Below, one piece after another: positions 8,012 through 16,956 of a stretch of 64,000 nucleotides of DNA. A program made the translations under genes and the position numbers. The stretch lies in the NCBI GenBank assembly GCA_032000125.1, contig DAMALH010000014.1, positions 37,179 through 101,178 on the forward strand. The letters are read 5' to 3'. The DNA comes from Dryocola sp032000125 (GTDB lineage: Bacteria > Pseudomonadota > Gammaproteobacteria > Enterobacterales > Enterobacteriaceae). Numbering within the stretch: the stretch's first letter is position 1; every line of letters begins with the position of its first letter. The notes under the pieces are model-generated. The model saw only the letters and a program-made list of their open reading frames with translations, ran no database searches and was not told the origin of the DNA.

Positions 8012-8562
8012 ATATGACCACAGCACACCATTATCAGGAGCTGATCGATATTTTCGATAGCTGCTTTAAAGATGATTTTAATACCCGTCTGATTAAAGGC
8101 GACGACGAACCGATCTATCTTCCTGCAGATGCAGAAGTGCCGTACAACCGTATTGTCTTCGCCCACGGCTATTACGCAAGCGGCCTGCACGAGATTTCAC
8201 ACTGGTGTATCGCCGGTAAAGCGCGCCGCGAATTGGTGGATTTCGGTTACTGGTACTGCCCGGACGGGCGGGATGCGCAAACGCAAAGCAAGTTTGAGGA
8301 CGTGGAAGTCAAGCCCCAGGCGCTGGAATGGCTGTTATGCGTGGCGGCGGGCTTCCCGTTTAACGTGAGCTGCGACAATCTGAGCGGTGACGTTGAGCCG
8401 GACAGGGTGGCGTTTCAGCGCCGTGTGCACGCCCAGGTTATGACCTGGCTTGAGGAAGGCGTTCCGGAACGCCCGGCGCGACTGATGGCCGCCCTGCGTG
8501 AATATTATAAAACCCCGCCGGTAACAGCAGACCTGTTTCCCTGGCCGGAAGATTTAAACTGA
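8008..8562 (+). CDS. epmC: elongation factor P hydroxylase EpmC (YfcM)
   Basis: 184 residues (E. coli YfcM 182). EpmC hydroxylates the beta-lysylated lysine of elongation factor P, the last step of EF-P modification. The sequence matches the family throughout, including HEISHWCIAGKARRELVDFGYWYCPDGRDAQTQ, whose His-Glu-x-x-His arrangement suggests metal binding. A second ATG at 8014 is possible. It overlaps yfcA by four bases and is followed by yfcL, giving the same trio as in E. coli. Confidence 0.95.
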   Translation: MNMTTAHHYQELIDIFDSCFKDDFNTRLIKGDDEPIYLPADAEVPYNRIVFAHGYYASGLHEISHWCIAGKARRELVDFGYWYCPDGRDAQTQSKFEDVEVKPQALEWLLCVAAGFPFNVSCDNLSGDVEPDRVAFQRRVHAQVMTWLEEGVPERPARLMAALREYYKTPPVTADLFPWPEDLN

Positions 8563-8590
8563 TTACTGCAAAACGAGATGAGGAAGTAAG

Positions 8591-8869
8591 ATGATCGCGG
8601 AATTTGAAACACGCATTCTGGCGTTGATTGATGGGATGGTTGACACAGCCGGTGATGACGAGCTGTTTGCCAGCGGTTACCTGCGCGGTCACCTCACTCT
8701 GGCGGTAGCGGAGCTGGAGCACGGCGAAGACCATTCGCCGCAAGCGCTGCATGCGATGGTTTCCAGCAGCCTGGCAAAAGCGATTCAGGCGGGAGAGCTT
8801 TCTCCTCGCGACCAGTCTCTGGTGCTGGGTATGTGGGATAACCTGTATCAGCAGGCTGAGTTTCAGTAA
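8591..8869 (+). CDS. yfcL: YfcL family protein of unknown function
   Basis: 92 residues, the same length as E. coli YfcL. It is small, acidic and probably cytosolic and helical, with no signal peptide or catalytic motif visible. Its position directly behind epmC, 28 bases downstream with a GAGGAAG ribosome site, suggests co-transcription. The function is unknown in the family. A strong terminator follows. Confidence 0.9.
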   Translation: MIAEFETRILALIDGMVDTAGDDELFASGYLRGHLTLAVAELEHGEDHSPQALHAMVSSSLAKAIQAGELSPRDQSLVLGMWDNLYQQAEFQ

Positions 8870-8883
8870 CCAGCCGGGAGTAG

Positions 8884-8915
8884 CGGGTGGCGCAGGCGCC
8901 ACCCGGATTTTATTT
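8884..8915 (+). terminator. intrinsic terminator after yfcL
   Basis: Stem CGGGTGGCG / CGCCACCCG (8884-8892, 8897-8905) with loop CAGG, followed by ATTTTATTT. It ends the yfcA-epmC-yfcL unit and slightly overlaps the end of convergent mnmC. Confidence 0.85.
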
Positions 8916-10910
8916 AACCTCTTTGCCCCGCAGCAGCTTGCGCACCCAAAACCGATTCGGGCTCAGCGCCGCGAGCGTTGCGCTGTCGAGCGGGATCGGT
9001 TCATCGCTCATTTGCGCCGCCAGAATCTCTGCCGCCAGCGGAGCGGAACACAACCCTCTTGACCCCAGCCCTGCCAGCATAAACAGGTTGTCATACACCG
9101 GCGCGCTGACGGCGTTGTCTTGCCCGCAGGCAAGCTCAGCATAGCTTTGCAGCGTGCGGTGATAATCCGGGACGCTGCCGATAACGGGCAGATGATCGCG
9201 TGTGGCGCAGCGCACGCCGCAGCGCGCCTCGCCTGCGGAAATATCCACCTCTTTTGGCCAGTCGGCTTCCGGCAGGCAGTTGAGCAGACGCTGGCGATTA
9301 TTTTCCTGATCTTCCTCGCTATAGCGCATCTCCTGAACGCCACGGCGGTAGCTTGCGCCGATGCAGTGCTGCTGATTGTTCGGATTAAGCGGGGTGAGAT
9401 AGCCGTCGTAACACAGCACCTGGCGAAGCGCCGCAAGAGCAGGGCTGGTTGGGATATGGCTGACCTGGCCGCCGACTGCGGAAACCGGCAGCTTTTCGGT
9501 TTGCGGGAAGTGGTTAACGTTATGCCCGTTTGCAAGCACGACAACGGCGTGCTGTTGCGGCGCCTGTTCTGCAAATTCTACCTTCCAGCCGTCGGCTGAT
9601 TTATCCAGCGCCGTAACGCGGTGCCGGTAATGCGTTTTCAGCCCCTGCCGCTGCGCCAGCTCCAGCGCGCCGGCGGTAAGCTGTGCCGGACACAGCCAGC
9701 CGCCCAACGGATAGGTGATGCCGCCGCAACCTGTTGTAACGCCGCTGATTTCGGCAACGGTTTGTTGGTCTACGGCGTGAGCGAGAGGCTCCGGAAACGC
9801 GAGGCTTAGCATCTGCTCGATTTTATGCTGGCTTCTTTCATCCCAGCCGAGTTGCGTAACGCCGCACCAGTCATGATCGAATGCAACGGGCAGCGAATCA
9901 TACAGGCGGCGGGCAAAGGTGAAGGCCGCGGCGAAAAAGGTCGTCAGCGAGGCATCATGCGTGCTTAGCAGCGGGTAAAGCGCGCCCTGGCGGTTGCCGG
10001 ACGCACCTTGCGCGGGGGCTTCATCTTCGCAATAAAGCGTCACCTGCCAGCCGCGACGCAGCAGCGCAAGCGAGAGCAGGGCGCTGGCAACGCCTCCGCC
10101 GACAATCGCCGCTTCTTTTCCCTGCGCTGCAGGCCGCGCATACCACGGGGCTTGCGCCCGATGGGGAAGATCCTGTTGCATTATCCCGGTTAGCATCGTG
10201 CGCTTGCGTCCGAAGCCTTTGGTTTTAGTCATGGTGAAACCGGCGTCTATCAGCCCTCGGCGCACGAAGCCTGCACAGGTAAACGTTGCCAGCGTACCGC
10301 CCGAGCGTGCCAGCTTCGCCATAGCGTTGAAGAGCCCGGGTGTCCACATATCGGGGTTTTTCGACGGGGCGAAGCCGTCAAGAAACCAGGCGTCTACCTG
10401 ATTGGTCAGGGTGTCATCAAGATCTGCTATCAGTTCGTTAATATCGCCAAACCACAGGTCCAGCGTGATGCGCCCTTGCGCCAGCAGCAGCCGATGGCAG
10501 CCGGCAACAGGCAGCGGCCAACGTTGCCGCAGCGCTTCGGCATACTCCGCCAGTTCCGGCCAGTGGCCGTGTGCCGTGCGTAAATCAGCAGCGGTGAGCG
10601 GGAATTTTTCAAAACTAATAAAATGCAGGCGCTGGAGGGTGGCATCGGGCTGTTTTTTACAGAAATCCTCAAAAGCCTGCCATAAAGTCAAAAAGTTAAG
10701 CCCGGTGCCAAATCCGCTTTCGGCTACCACAAATAGCGAACGGTCGTGGGTGGTAAAACGCTCTGACAGCCGATTTCCTTCGAGAAAGACATAACGAGTT
10801 TCCTCCAGTCCATTATCATTAGAGAAGTACACGTCATCAAACTCTCGGGATACAGGTGTACCCTCTTCGTTAAAGCCAAGGTTAGCGGATTGTATAGGGG
10901 AGTGTTTCAC
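8910..10910 (-). CDS. mnmC: bifunctional tRNA mnm5s2U34 enzyme MnmC
   Basis: About 666 residues (E. coli MnmC 668). It completes the 5-methylaminomethyl-2-thiouridine modification at the wobble base. The C-terminal FAD-dependent oxidase removes the carboxymethyl group and the N-terminal methyltransferase then methylates the amine. The SAM motif ESGFGTGLNFLTLW lies early in the N-domain, and the FAD Rossmann motif AAIVGGGVASALLSLALLRRGW marks the start of the C-domain. The start is GTG 10910, where similarity to E. coli MnmC (also GTG) begins; the open frame runs 20 codons further upstream. It is divergent from fabB. Confidence 0.95.
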   Translation of the reverse strand: MKHSPIQSANLGFNEEGTPVSREFDDVYFSNDNGLEETRYVFLEGNRLSERFTTHDRSLFVVAESGFGTGLNFLTLWQAFEDFCKKQPDATLQRLHFISFEKFPLTAADLRTAHGHWPELAEYAEALRQRWPLPVAGCHRLLLAQGRITLDLWFGDINELIADLDDTLTNQVDAWFLDGFAPSKNPDMWTPGLFNAMAKLARSGGTLATFTCAGFVRRGLIDAGFTMTKTKGFGRKRTMLTGIMQQDLPHRAQAPWYARPAAQGKEAAIVGGGVASALLSLALLRRGWQVTLYCEDEAPAQGASGNRQGALYPLLSTHDASLTTFFAAAFTFARRLYDSLPVAFDHDWCGVTQLGWDERSQHKIEQMLSLAFPEPLAHAVDQQTVAEISGVTTGCGGITYPLGGWLCPAQLTAGALELAQRQGLKTHYRHRVTALDKSADGWKVEFAEQAPQQHAVVVLANGHNVNHFPQTEKLPVSAVGGQVSHIPTSPALAALRQVLCYDGYLTPLNPNNQQHCIGASYRRGVQEMRYSEEDQENNRQRLLNCLPEADWPKEVDISAGEARCGVRCATRDHLPVIGSVPDYHRTLQSYAELACGQDNAVSAPVYDNLFMLAGLGSRGLCSAPLAAEILAAQMSDEPIPLDSATLAALSPNRFWVRKLLRGKEVK

Positions 10911-10985
10911 GTAAGTTACTCGTCTGGCAGGCAGTGAAACGATAGTAACGATGTGTGCGAAGCGGCGCAAATTTCAGGCCGATTT

Positions 10986-11002
10986 GGCTGATCGGACTTG
11001 TT
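10986..11002 (+). promoter_or_regulatory. FadR site upstream of fabB
   Basis: GGCTGATCGGACTTGTT agrees with the FadR consensus ANCTGGTCNGACNTGTT at all but two fixed positions and sits across the -35 of the fabB promoter. In E. coli FadR activates fabB from this place. Confidence 0.75.
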
Positions 11003-11026
11003 CGGCGTACAAGTGTACGCTATTGT
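10998..11026 (+). promoter_or_regulatory. fabB promoter with FabR palindrome in the spacer
   Basis: -35 TTGTTC (10998-11003), 17-bp spacer, -10 TATTGT (11021-11026). The spacer holds the near-perfect palindrome GCGTACAAGTGTACGC (11005-11020), the FabR repressor site known from E. coli fabA/fabB. The layout implies control by membrane unsaturation state. Confidence 0.8.
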
Positions 11027-11067
11027 GCCAGTCGAAATCCTAAATAGTGCAGTGAAAGAGGTATTGA

Positions 11068-12288
11068 ATGAAACGTGCAGTGATTACTGGCCTGGGCATC
11101 GTTTCCAGCATCGGTAATAACCAGCAGGAAGTCCTGGCATCTCTGCGTGAAGGACGCTCAGGGATCACCTTCTCTCAAGAGTTGAAAGACTCCGGCATGC
11201 GTAGCCACGTATGGGGTAACGTCAAGCTGGATACCACCGGTCTCATCGATCGCAAAATCGTTCGTTTCATGAGCGATGCATCTATCTATGCTTACCTGTC
11301 AATGGAACAGGCTATTCAGGACGCAGGTCTGAGCGATGAAGTTTACCAGAATAATCCGCGCGTCGGCCTGATTGCCGGTTCCGGCGGCGGCTCCCCGCGT
11401 TACCAGGTATTCGGTGCGGACGCAATGCGTAGCCCGCGTGGCCTGAAAGCGGTTGGCCCTTACGTGGTAACCAAAGCGATGGGCTCCGGCGTTTCTGCCT
11501 GCCTCGCAACGCCGTTTAAAATTCACGGCGTGAACTACTCCATCAGCTCTGCCTGCGCAACGTCTTCACATTGCATCGGTAACGCTGTTGAACAGATCCA
11601 ACTGGGCAAACAGGACATCGTTTTTGCCGGCGGCGGCGAAGAGCTGTGCTGGGAAATGGCCTGCGAGTTCGATGCCATGGGCGCGCTGTCCACCAAATAC
11701 AACGACGAGCCGGCCAAAGCGTCCCGTACCTACGATGCTAACCGTGACGGTTTCGTTATCGCCGGCGGCGGCGGTATGGTTGTGGTTGAAGAACTGGAGC
11801 ATGCGCTGGCACGTGGCGCGCACATCTACGCTGAAATCGTTGGCTACGGCGCAACGTCCGACGGCGCAGACATGGTTGCTCCATCAGGCGAAGGCGCGGT
11901 GCGCTGTATGAAGATGGCAATGCACGGCGTTGATACGCCGATTGACTATCTGAACACCCACGGCACCTCCACGCCGGTCGGCGATGTGAAAGAACTCGGC
12001 GCTATCCGCGAAGTCTTCGGTGATAACTCTCCGGCCATGTCCGCCACCAAAGCGATGACCGGCCACTCCCTGGGGGCCGCAGGCGTTCAGGAAGCTATCT
12101 ACTCTCTGCTGATGCTGGAACACGGCTTTATCGCCCCAAGCATTAACATTGAAGAGATGGATGAGCAGGCGAAAGGCCTGAACATCATTACCGAAGCAAC
12201 CGAGCGTAAGCTGAACACGGTGATGTCCAACAGCTTCGGCTTTGGCGGCACCAACGCCACGCTGGTTATGCGTAAAGTTGACGCGTAA
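11068..12288 (+). CDS. fabB: beta-ketoacyl-ACP synthase I FabB
   Basis: 406 residues, the same as E. coli FabB. It is a cytosolic condensing enzyme that elongates acyl-ACP with malonyl-ACP and is required for unsaturated fatty acid synthesis. The Cys-His-His triad is intact: nucleophile C163 in SSACATSSHC, one histidine in NTHGTSTPVGD and the other in KAMTGHSLGAAG. The ribosome site AGAGG lies just ahead of the ATG. It has its own FadR/FabR-controlled promoter and is closed by a strong terminator. Confidence 0.98.
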   Translation: MKRAVITGLGIVSSIGNNQQEVLASLREGRSGITFSQELKDSGMRSHVWGNVKLDTTGLIDRKIVRFMSDASIYAYLSMEQAIQDAGLSDEVYQNNPRVGLIAGSGGGSPRYQVFGADAMRSPRGLKAVGPYVVTKAMGSGVSACLATPFKIHGVNYSISSACATSSHCIGNAVEQIQLGKQDIVFAGGGEELCWEMACEFDAMGALSTKYNDEPAKASRTYDANRDGFVIAGGGGMVVVEELEHALARGAHIYAEIVGYGATSDGADMVAPSGEGAVRCMKMAMHGVDTPIDYLNTHGTSTPVGDVKELGAIREVFGDNSPAMSATKAMTGHSLGAAGVQEAIYSLLMLEHGFIAPSINIEEMDEQAKGLNIITEATERKLNTVMSNSFGFGGTNATLVMRKVDA

Positions 12289-12307
12289 TGCGGTGAAGTT
12301 GAGAAAC

Positions 12308-12335
12308 GGGGTGCCTTTGGGCGCCCCTTTTTTTT
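12308..12335 (+). terminator. intrinsic terminator after fabB
   Basis: Stem GGGGTGCC / GGGCGCCCC (one G-T wobble) with loop TTT, followed by eight T residues. Confidence 0.92.
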
Positions 12336-12366
12336 GGTAAGTGCTACTGCAACTGGAGCCAGCAGT

Positions 12367-13548
12367 ATGTCTGTAACCCCTGAATCCCATCTTAAAAAAA
12401 CAAAGTCCGCTAACCGCCAGCTTTTCAAAATTACCTTTGCCATTTTTCTGAGCTACATGACCGTTGGCCTGCCGCTGCCCGTTATTCCTCTGTTTGTTCA
12501 TCAGCAGCTTGGATACGGAAATACCATGGTCGGCATAGCCGTGGGCATTCAGTTTCTCGCCACGGTTCTGACGCGTGGTTATGCAGGACGAGTTGCCGAT
12601 CGGCAAGGGGCAAAACGTTCAACCATGCAGGGCATGCTTGCCTGCGCGCTTGCGGGGATAGCTTACCTGCTGGCAGCGCTGCTGCCGGTTGAGGCGGACG
12701 TAAAATTTGGGCTGCTTATTATCGGGCGTCTGATCCTCGGCTTCGGCGAAAGCCAGTTGCTGACCGGAACCTTAACCTGGGGCATGGGGCTGGTGGGGCC
12801 GGCTCGTTCAGGAAAAGTGATGTCGTGGAACGGCATGGCGATGTATGGCGCGCTAGCCGCGGGCGCGCCGCTGGGTCTGCTGCTTAACAGCAATTGGGGA
12901 TTTATTGCGCTGGGGGTGACCACTATCGCGCTGCCGATGCTTGCCTGGTTGTTCAACGGACGGGTGGCCCCTGTACCGGCCCATAAAGGCGAACGTCCTT
13001 CGCTGTTTGCCGTAGTGGGGCTTATCTGGAAGCCGGGACTGGGACTGGCATTACAGGGGGTTGGTTTCGCGGTTATCGGGACTTTTGTCTCGCTCTACTT
13101 TGTTTCCAAAGGCTGGGCCTGGGCGGGCTTTACGCTGAGCGCCTTTGGCGGCGCTTTTGTCCTGATGCGCATCCTCTTCGGCTGGATGCCGGACCGCTTT
13201 GGCGGCGTGCGCGTGGCGCTGGTTTCATTAGCTATTGAGGCGCTTGGCCTGGTGCTGTTATGGCAGGCGCATGCCGCCTGGGTTGCGCTGCTCGGCGCGG
13301 CGTTAACCGGCTGCGGCTGTTCGCTAATCTTTCCCGCGCTGGGCGTTGAGGTTGTTAAGCGTGTGCCCGCTCAGGTTCGCGGTACGGCGCTGGGCGGCTA
13401 TGCCGCGTTTCAGGACATTTCATACGGGATTACCGGGCCGCTGACGGGGCTGTTAGCGACTTCGCTTGGCTACTCTTCCGTATTTCTGGCGGGCGCGATT
13501 TCTGCCGTAGCAGGGATTGCCGTTACGCTTGCGGCTTTTCGTAAGTAA
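12367..13548 (+). CDS. yfcJ: MFS transporter YfcJ
   Basis: 393 residues (E. coli YfcJ 392). It is an inner-membrane major facilitator protein with about 12 predicted membrane segments; an arabinose/sugar efflux-type role has been suggested for relatives but the substrate is unknown. The MFS loop motif is visible as RGYAGRVADRQGAKR between helices 2 and 3. Start ATG 12367 has GGAG nine bases upstream; an earlier in-frame TTG falls inside the fabB terminator and is rejected. It is convergent with flk. Confidence 0.93.
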   Translation: MSVTPESHLKKTKSANRQLFKITFAIFLSYMTVGLPLPVIPLFVHQQLGYGNTMVGIAVGIQFLATVLTRGYAGRVADRQGAKRSTMQGMLACALAGIAYLLAALLPVEADVKFGLLIIGRLILGFGESQLLTGTLTWGMGLVGPARSGKVMSWNGMAMYGALAAGAPLGLLLNSNWGFIALGVTTIALPMLAWLFNGRVAPVPAHKGERPSLFAVVGLIWKPGLGLALQGVGFAVIGTFVSLYFVSKGWAWAGFTLSAFGGAFVLMRILFGWMPDRFGGVRVALVSLAIEALGLVLLWQAHAAWVALLGAALTGCGCSLIFPALGVEVVKRVPAQVRGTALGGYAAFQDISYGITGPLTGLLATSLGYSSVFLAGAISAVAGIAVTLAAFRK

Positions 13549-13562
13549 TTCAGCGGACTTGA

Positions 13563-13593
13563 CAGGACGGACGGCGCTCGTGCATCCGTCCTG
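13563..13593. terminator. hairpin between convergent yfcJ and flk
   Basis: Perfect 9-bp inverted repeat CAGGACGGA / TCCGTCCTG with a 13-nt loop. There is no T-run, so a terminator role is only suggested by its place between convergent genes. Confidence 0.5.
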
Positions 13594-13608
13594 CAACGCA
13601 GGCTGGCG

Positions 13609-14616
13609 TTAAACAACTATCCAGAACAACAGCATCACGATAATCAGCGCAATCAACGCCAGTCCTGGCCGGGCCGAAAGGGCTTTAAACGGCTCCACAA
13701 ACGGTGCGATAAACGGATTGTAGATTGGCTGGATATTCTCTACTTCAAGCGTTGCCGCCTGGTGGCGCTCGGCGCGTTTCAAAAATACCTGGTTCAAAAT
13801 ATCCTGCACCTGGGCGGTGGTCAGCAGCGTCTGCGGCGTAGCCTGGAAACGCTGCTGCGAATAATCCGTAATTTCTTTCCACTCCGCGGGTTCAAGAGGC
13901 TGTTTTAGCGCGGCCTGGACGGAATGCAAAGTAGGGGCGGCCTGCTGGCTTAGCGTCTGGCGCGCCTGCAGCCAGGTGGTCAGCAGCGTAAAGTGCTTAG
14001 CCGGTATCAGCTCGCCGGTCTTCACGCCGGACAACTCCAGCATGGACTGCCAGATAAGCTTGCCCGATTCACCCGTTGCCGCCGTAAGTTTCGCTACCTG
14101 CTGATTCAGGGCGCTATGTTCCGCAGGCAGCAGAGGACGATCGGTGGCCGGACGCTGCTGCGGCTGGGGAATGGCCAACTGGTTATTTTGCAGCAGCGTG
14201 AGCACGCTTTTTAACTGCTGCGGCGTAAGCTGGCTTAGCGCGCTGTGGCCAAACTCCTGGCGAATATAGTCGCTCACGGCCTGGCGATTATTTCCCTGCG
14301 GCAGCAGGTCGCTGAGCTGCTGCACAATCTGGCGCGTGGCGTGCGTAGTCTGCACAGCAGACAGGCGCTGATTGAGGTTTTGCTCGGCGACCGGGAAATG
14401 ACGCGAGAGCAGCGGCATCTCGTTTTTCAGCCCCAAATCGTGTTTCATCCCGGCCCACACCTCTGCGCTCTGCAGTTGGCTAAGCGCAACGATGCGCGTG
14501 ATCAGGCGTTCCAGCACGGTACGTTGTTGAGAAGATAACGGTAGCTCGCCTGCGGCAGAAGGCGCGGGAGCGGGTTCTCCCGGAGGGCGAGGTGTTGCCC
14601 CCTGAATGGGTTGCAT
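13609..14616 (-). CDS. flk: flagellar regulator Flk
   Basis: 335 residues (E. coli Flk 331). It is a membrane-anchored protein that in Salmonella and E. coli helps couple flagellar ring assembly to late gene expression and prevents premature hook-length switching or FlgM export. It begins with a proline-rich segment (about 1-25), has a glutamine-rich helical middle, and ends with a single hydrophobic anchor (about 314-334, ALIALIIVMLLFWIVV). It is divergent from pdxB, as in E. coli. No other flagellar genes are in the window. Confidence 0.92.
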   Translation of the reverse strand: MQPIQGATPRPPGEPAPAPSAAGELPLSSQQRTVLERLITRIVALSQLQSAEVWAGMKHDLGLKNEMPLLSRHFPVAEQNLNQRLSAVQTTHATRQIVQQLSDLLPQGNNRQAVSDYIRQEFGHSALSQLTPQQLKSVLTLLQNNQLAIPQPQQRPATDRPLLPAEHSALNQQVAKLTAATGESGKLIWQSMLELSGVKTGELIPAKHFTLLTTWLQARQTLSQQAAPTLHSVQAALKQPLEPAEWKEITDYSQQRFQATPQTLLTTAQVQDILNQVFLKRAERHQAATLEVENIQPIYNPFIAPFVEPFKALSARPGLALIALIIVMLLFWIVV

Positions 14617-14739
14617 GACTTTTCCTTAATCTGACCTGATGAGCGACAAAACATTACACGGTAGTTCGTTATGCCCGGACGCCAGATTATGGCACACTAT
14701 CGGGCTTATTCTCGACGATTAACCTGACAGGTGCGTAAC

Positions 14740-15876
14740 GTGAAAATCCTCGTTGATGAAAATATGCCCTATGCCCGCGAATTATTTAGCCGCGTGGGCG
14801 ATGTAACCGCTGTTGCAGGCCGTCCGATTCCGGTAGCTGAACTTGCCGATGCGCAGGCGTTAATGGTGCGTTCAGTTACTAAAGTAAATGCTGATTTGCT
14901 TGACGGTAAAGGTATCAAATTCGTGGGAACCGCTACTGCGGGCACGGATCATATTGATGAAGGCTACCTTGAGCGCGCGGGCATCGCGTTTTCCGCCGCA
15001 CCCGGCTGTAATGCCATAGCCGTAGTGGAATACGTTTTCTCCTCGTTGCTGATGCTGGCCGAACGCGATGGTTTCAGGCTGACCGACCGCACCGTGGGCA
15101 TCGTTGGCGTAGGCAACGTGGGCTCACGTTTGCAGGCGCGGCTTGAAGCCTTCGGCGTCCGTACTCTGCTTTGCGATCCGCCCCGTGCCGATCGCGGTGA
15201 CGAAGGGGATTTCCAGCCGCTGGAGCGGCTTGCGCGCGAAGCCGACGTGCTGACGTTCCACACGCCGCTGTTCAAAGAAGGTCCTTATAAATCGCTGCAC
15301 CTTGCCGATGAAGCTTTGATTTCAGGCCTCAGGCCAGGCTGTATCTTAATTAACGCCTGTCGTGGCCCGGTGGTGGATAACGCCGCGCTGCTAAACTGCC
15401 TGAAAAACGGCCAGCATCTCAGCGTGGTGCTCGACGTATGGGAGCCGGAGCCAGAACTCAACGTTGAGCTGCTCGAGCTTGTCGATATCGGCACGCCGCA
15501 TATCGCCGGCTATACGCTCGAAGGCAAAGCTCGCGGCACCACCCAGGTGTTCGAAGCATTCAGCGAGTTTATCGGTCAACGTCAACAGGTTGCGCTGGAC
15601 ACGCTGCTTCCGGCGCCAGAATTTGGCCGTATTACGCTGCATGGTCCGCTCGATCAGGCCACGCTCAAAAGACTGGTTCATCTGGTGTATGATGTGCGCC
15701 GCGATGATGCGCCGCTGCGTAAAGTGGCCGGCCAGCCGGGCGAATTCGACAGGCTGCGTAAAAACTACCAGGAACGCCGGGAATGGTCGTCGCTATATAT
15801 TCAGTGTGATGATGAAAATGCGGCGACGACTCTGCAAAATCTGGGCTTTAGCGCGGTTTATCATACCGCCCGTTAA
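14740..15876 (+). CDS. pdxB: erythronate-4-phosphate dehydrogenase PdxB
   Basis: 378 residues, the same as E. coli. It oxidises 4-phosphoerythronate in the deoxyxylulose-5-phosphate-dependent pyridoxal phosphate pathway. It is a D-isomer-specific 2-hydroxyacid dehydrogenase: NAD-binding motif GIVGVGNVGSRLQ, active-site stretch INACRGPVVDNAALL, and the PdxB-specific C-terminal dimerisation domain. The start is GTG 14740, as in E. coli; another GTG three codons upstream extends the frame without support. It is followed by a terminator-like hairpin and then usg, truA and dedA. Confidence 0.96.
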   Translation: MKILVDENMPYARELFSRVGDVTAVAGRPIPVAELADAQALMVRSVTKVNADLLDGKGIKFVGTATAGTDHIDEGYLERAGIAFSAAPGCNAIAVVEYVFSSLLMLAERDGFRLTDRTVGIVGVGNVGSRLQARLEAFGVRTLLCDPPRADRGDEGDFQPLERLAREADVLTFHTPLFKEGPYKSLHLADEALISGLRPGCILINACRGPVVDNAALLNCLKNGQHLSVVLDVWEPEPELNVELLELVDIGTPHIAGYTLEGKARGTTQVFEAFSEFIGQRQQVALDTLLPAPEFGRITLHGPLDQATLKRLVHLVYDVRRDDAPLRKVAGQPGEFDRLRKNYQERREWSSLYIQCDDENAATTLQNLGFSAVYHTAR

Positions 15877-15890
15877 CCCTAATCTTCTTT

Positions 15891-15922
15891 CCCACCGGCA
15901 TCTTGCCGGTGGGATGCTTTTT
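15891..15922 (+). terminator. terminator/attenuator between pdxB and usg
   Basis: Perfect 10-bp stem CCCACCGGCA / TGCCGGTGGG with loop TCT, then ATGC and six T residues. In E. coli pdxB-usg-truA are partly co-transcribed, so it may attenuate rather than fully stop. Confidence 0.88.
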
Positions 15923-15942
15923 TAAGTCTGGAGTAAACCAAC

Positions 15943-16956
15943 ATGTCTGAAGGCTGGAATATTGCCGTTTTAGGTGCCACGGGTGCCGTAGGCGCGGCTG
16001 TGCTTGAACTGCTTGCCGAACGCCAGTTCCCGGTTGGTGAAGTGTATGCCCTGGCCCGGAGCGAAAGCGCCGGGGAAAACCTGCGCTATGAAGGCAAAAC
16101 GGTGATGGTGCAGGATGCCGAAGCGTTTGACTGGACGCAGGCGCAGCTGGCCTTTTTCGTCGCAGGCGCTGAAGCTTCCGCGCGTTACGCCGACGAAGCC
16201 GCCAATTCGGGCTGCCTGGTCATTGACTCCAGCGGCCTGTTCGCCCTTGAGCCAGACGTGCCGCTAGTGGTGCCGGAAGTTAACCCGTTTGTGCTCGGCG
16301 ATTACCGCAACCGTAACCTGGTCGCCGTGGCGGATAGCCTGACCAGCCAGCTACTGACCGCGCTGAAGCCGCTGATTGAGCAGGGCGGGCTGTCGCGCAT
16401 TCAGGTGACAAACCTGCTGGCGGCCTCCGCTCGCGGTAAAGCTGCCGTTGACGCGCTGGCAGGGCAGAGCGCTCGTTTGCTTAACGGCCTGCCCATTGAT
16501 GAAGACGATTTGTTTGGCCGCCAGCTAGCATTCAACATGCTGCCGCTGGTGCCGGATGCCGAAGGCAGCGTGCGCGCAGAGCGCCGCCTGGTTAATGAAG
16601 TACGCAAAGTGCTCCAGGACGAAGCCCTGCCGATTTCCGCAAGCTACGTACAGGCACCGATCTTCTACGGCCATGCGCAGATGGTAAATTTTGAAGCCAT
16701 GCGACCGCTTGCCGCCGAAGAAGCCCGTGACGCCTTCGGCCAGGCCGAAGACCTTGAGCTGTCTGAGGCAGGCGAATTTCCGACCCAGGTGTCCGATGCC
16801 TCCGGCAGCGCGCATCTTAGCATCGGCTGCGTGCAGAATGATTACGGCATGCCTGAGCAGATCCAGTTCTGGTCCGTTGCGGATAACGTCCGTTTCGGCG
16901 GCGCGCTGATGGCGGTGAAAACGGCTGAAAAATTAGTGCAGGAGTATATGTACTAA
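15943..16956 (+). CDS. usg: USG-1 protein, aspartate-semialdehyde dehydrogenase paralogue
   Basis: 337 residues, the same as E. coli Usg. It has the fold of aspartate-semialdehyde dehydrogenase, with the NADP-binding start GATGAVGAAVLELL. Where true enzymes carry the active-site cysteine in an N-C-T/S motif, this protein reads VAVADSLTSQLL. The nucleophile is therefore absent and it is unlikely to be a working dehydrogenase. This is also true of the E. coli protein, whose function is unknown. The stop overlaps the truA start by one base (TAATG). Confidence 0.93.
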   Translation: MSEGWNIAVLGATGAVGAAVLELLAERQFPVGEVYALARSESAGENLRYEGKTVMVQDAEAFDWTQAQLAFFVAGAEASARYADEAANSGCLVIDSSGLFALEPDVPLVVPEVNPFVLGDYRNRNLVAVADSLTSQLLTALKPLIEQGGLSRIQVTNLLAASARGKAAVDALAGQSARLLNGLPIDEDDLFGRQLAFNMLPLVPDAEGSVRAERRLVNEVRKVLQDEALPISASYVQAPIFYGHAQMVNFEAMRPLAAEEARDAFGQAEDLELSEAGEFPTQVSDASGSAHLSIGCVQNDYGMPEQIQFWSVADNVRFGGALMAVKTAEKLVQEYMY

